Shown here: positions 6,217 to 6,657 of the stretch, piece by piece
Layout of the letters: each line of letters opens with the position of its first letter
Position numbering within the stretch: the first letter of the stretch is position 1
NCBI GenBank assembly: GCA_903898475.1
Contig: CAIUFU010000077.1
Span: forward strand, 1-6,657
Reading direction: 5' to 3'
Source: an uncultured Alphaproteobacteria bacterium
Lineage (GTDB): Bacteria > Pseudomonadota > Alphaproteobacteria > Rickettsiales > UBA1997
DNA length: 6,657 nt
Notes under the pieces: model-generated
The model's database searches: none
Told to the model about the DNA's origin: nothing
The model's input: the letters and a program-made list of their open reading frames with translations, nothing else
Program-made: the position numbers and the translations under genes

Positions 6217-6240
6217 TTTTTATTCCGAGAAAAAAGTCAA
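6212..6240 (-). promoter_or_regulatory. Candidate promoter of the toxin-antitoxin pair
   Basis: On the minus strand TTGACT (6235-6240) is followed after 17 nt by AATACA (6212-6217). The spacing is ideal, the -35 box is good and the -10 box is weak. The -10 box overlaps the repeated AATTGTAT operator candidate. Confidence 0.4.
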
Positions 6241-6284
6241 ATCTTTGTTGAAGGTTTTATCTCAATTTGCGCGTCAAAGATTTG
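6238..6284. repeat. 10-bp inverted repeat
   Basis: CAAATCTTTG (6238-6247) and CAAAGATTTG (6275-6284) are perfect inverted arms around 27 nt. The left arm overlaps the -35 box of the toxin-antitoxin promoter candidate. It could be an operator or the trace of a repeat element. Confidence 0.5.
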
Positions 6285-6359
6285 TATCGAGATTTTTGCG
6301 ACGACATCTCTTTGCGGGATTTTTTTAGGACATTCTGCGGGAATTTTCAGGACTGCCGC

Positions 6360-6384
6360 TGGACGGAGTTTGTAACTCCGTCCA
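6360..6384. repeat. GGACGGAGTT palindrome (11-bp hairpin)
   Basis: TGGACGGAGTT (6360-6370), loop TGT, and AACTCCGTCCA (6374-6384) form a perfect 11-bp hairpin. It lies 13 nt before copy 2 of the 49-bp repeat and has the same style (11-bp GC-containing arms and a 3-nt loop), suggesting a related family of short palindromes. Confidence 0.8.
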
Positions 6385-6397
6385 CATGTTCATTTTT

Positions 6398-6446
6398 AAC
6401 TAAATTTTTAATGAAAGTAAGGTCGGGGTTGCAAACCCCGACCTGC
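6398..6446. repeat. 49-bp dispersed repeat, copy 2, with hairpin
   Basis: Same orientation as copy 1 at 5519-5567, with four substitutions and no gaps. AGGTCGGGGTT (6420-6430) and AACCCCGACCT (6434-6444) form a perfect 11-bp stem around GCA; two of the four changes relative to copy 1 fall in this hairpin, at the stem end and the loop. The two copies bracket the toxin-antitoxin pair. Confidence 0.85.
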
Positions 6447-6538
6447 GCTGGTTTCGATTTGGATCATGTTTTCTATTTTAATAAATCGTCCGACCTCACT
6501 TGCGCTTCACACCCGCAGCAGGAGATTCTATTTGAAAA

Positions 6539-6657
6539 TTACTTGGATCCTGCAGATTTTTTCACTTCTTCAACCACATCATCTGGTGACATGGTTTTCA
6601 GTGCCTTTTCTACAGAGCGGTAGCCTCCGTTTTTACGGTAAACATCAAAGCCTTGAA
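6539..6657 (-). pseudogene. Truncated NuoF-like N-terminal fragment (partial at window edge)
   Basis: A minus-strand frame enters from the right edge and ends at TAA (6539-6541), giving 38 residues in the window. It reads GFDVYRKNGGYRSVEKALK, then TMSPDDVVEEVKKS and AGSK. The GGY-x-EKALK-MSP-(D/E)-(D/E)-V-x-EEVKKS pattern is the one that precedes the GLRGRGGAGFPTG loop in the 51-kDa NADH- and FMN-binding subunit of complex I (NuoF) and related HoxF proteins. Here the match stops after KKS and a stop codon follows four residues later; neither other frame restores the glycine-rich loop. It would therefore lack the FMN, NADH and iron-sulfur regions entirely. The wording is closer to Bacteroidetes NuoF than to the alphaproteobacterial form as I recall them. 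It may instead be the natural C-terminus of an unrelated protein, since the rest lies outside the window. Confidence 0.45.

Larger units (their letters stand above)
6171..6538. other. Gene-free region between the toxin gene and the NuoF-like fragment
   Basis: About 368 nt with no convincing gene. It holds, left to right, the toxin-antitoxin operator and promoter candidates, a 10-bp inverted repeat (CAAATCTTTG 6238-6247 with CAAAGATTTG 6275-6284), an 11-bp hairpin (6360-6384) and copy 2 of the 49-bp repeat (6398-6446). A plus-strand open frame from 6267 crosses all of these repeats and looks non-coding. The rest, 6447-6538, shows nothing I recognise. Confidence 0.6.

Noticed and set aside
5519..6446. 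Direct repeats as a CRISPR array or phage attachment sites
   Set aside because: Only two copies about 880 bp apart, with ordinary genes between, and no integrase, cas gene or tRNA nearby.
6546..6556. Overlapping GGATCC and CTGCAG sites at the point where NuoF similarity ends, as a possible cloning scar
   Set aside because: Two 6-bp sites can overlap by chance, no vector sequence follows, and the surrounding DNA has the same composition and repeats as the rest of the window.
6267..6623. Plus-strand open frame of 118 codons
   Set aside because: It runs through a hairpin repeat, the 49-bp repeat and the antisense of the NuoF-like fragment; composition is Cys/Phe/Ser-rich with no recognisable domain, so it looks like chance.

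Overview
The window looks like chromosomal DNA from an AT-rich alphaproteobacterium, most likely a member or relative of the Rickettsiales. Two observations support this. The NuoD protein is of the alphaproteobacterial/mitochondrial type throughout. The ribosomal protein L36 is the 41-residue form without zinc-binding cysteines and carries a Rickettsia-like KKRDKNC stretch. The intergenic DNA is rich in palindromic repeats, which also fits that group. All family assignments come from reading motifs in the translations; no database search was run.

Layout on the plus strand: a BRO-N/prophage-antirepressor-type protein (14-835), an S66 LD-carboxypeptidase (845-1783), a long near-perfect inverted repeat (1789-1871), nuoD (1955-3136), a membrane-anchored Cache-type sensor protein with no output domain (3155-4159), rpmJ with a promoter-like sequence and GC-rich 3' hairpins (4306-4431), a strong palindrome/terminator (4507-4547), and hemC (4563-5498). 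Layout on the minus strand: a toxin-antitoxin pair (toxin 5886-6170, antitoxin 5593-5883), and at the right edge a short reading frame (6539-6657) that resembles the N-terminus of NuoF and stops just where the conserved glycine-rich loop should begin.

The housekeeping genes serve respiration (complex I), haem synthesis, translation and peptidoglycan recycling, but they do not form one operon. nuoD stands apart from nuoC and nuoE, which normally flank it. The LD-carboxypeptidase gene follows the antirepressor-like gene by 9 nt, and the sensor gene follows nuoD by 18 nt with a clear Shine-Dalgarno, so those two pairs may be co-transcribed. The toxin-antitoxin pair lies between two direct copies of a 49-bp element (45 of 49 positions identical) that contains a hairpin, and it has a candidate autoregulatory operator.

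The least ordinary points are the truncated NuoF-like fragment, which looks more like the Bacteroidetes form than the alphaproteobacterial one; the output-less sensor next to nuoD; the direct repeats around the toxin-antitoxin pair; and the palindrome that leaves hemC no room for a promoter of its own downstream of it. I did not see a CRISPR array, tRNA, rRNA, integrase or transposase.
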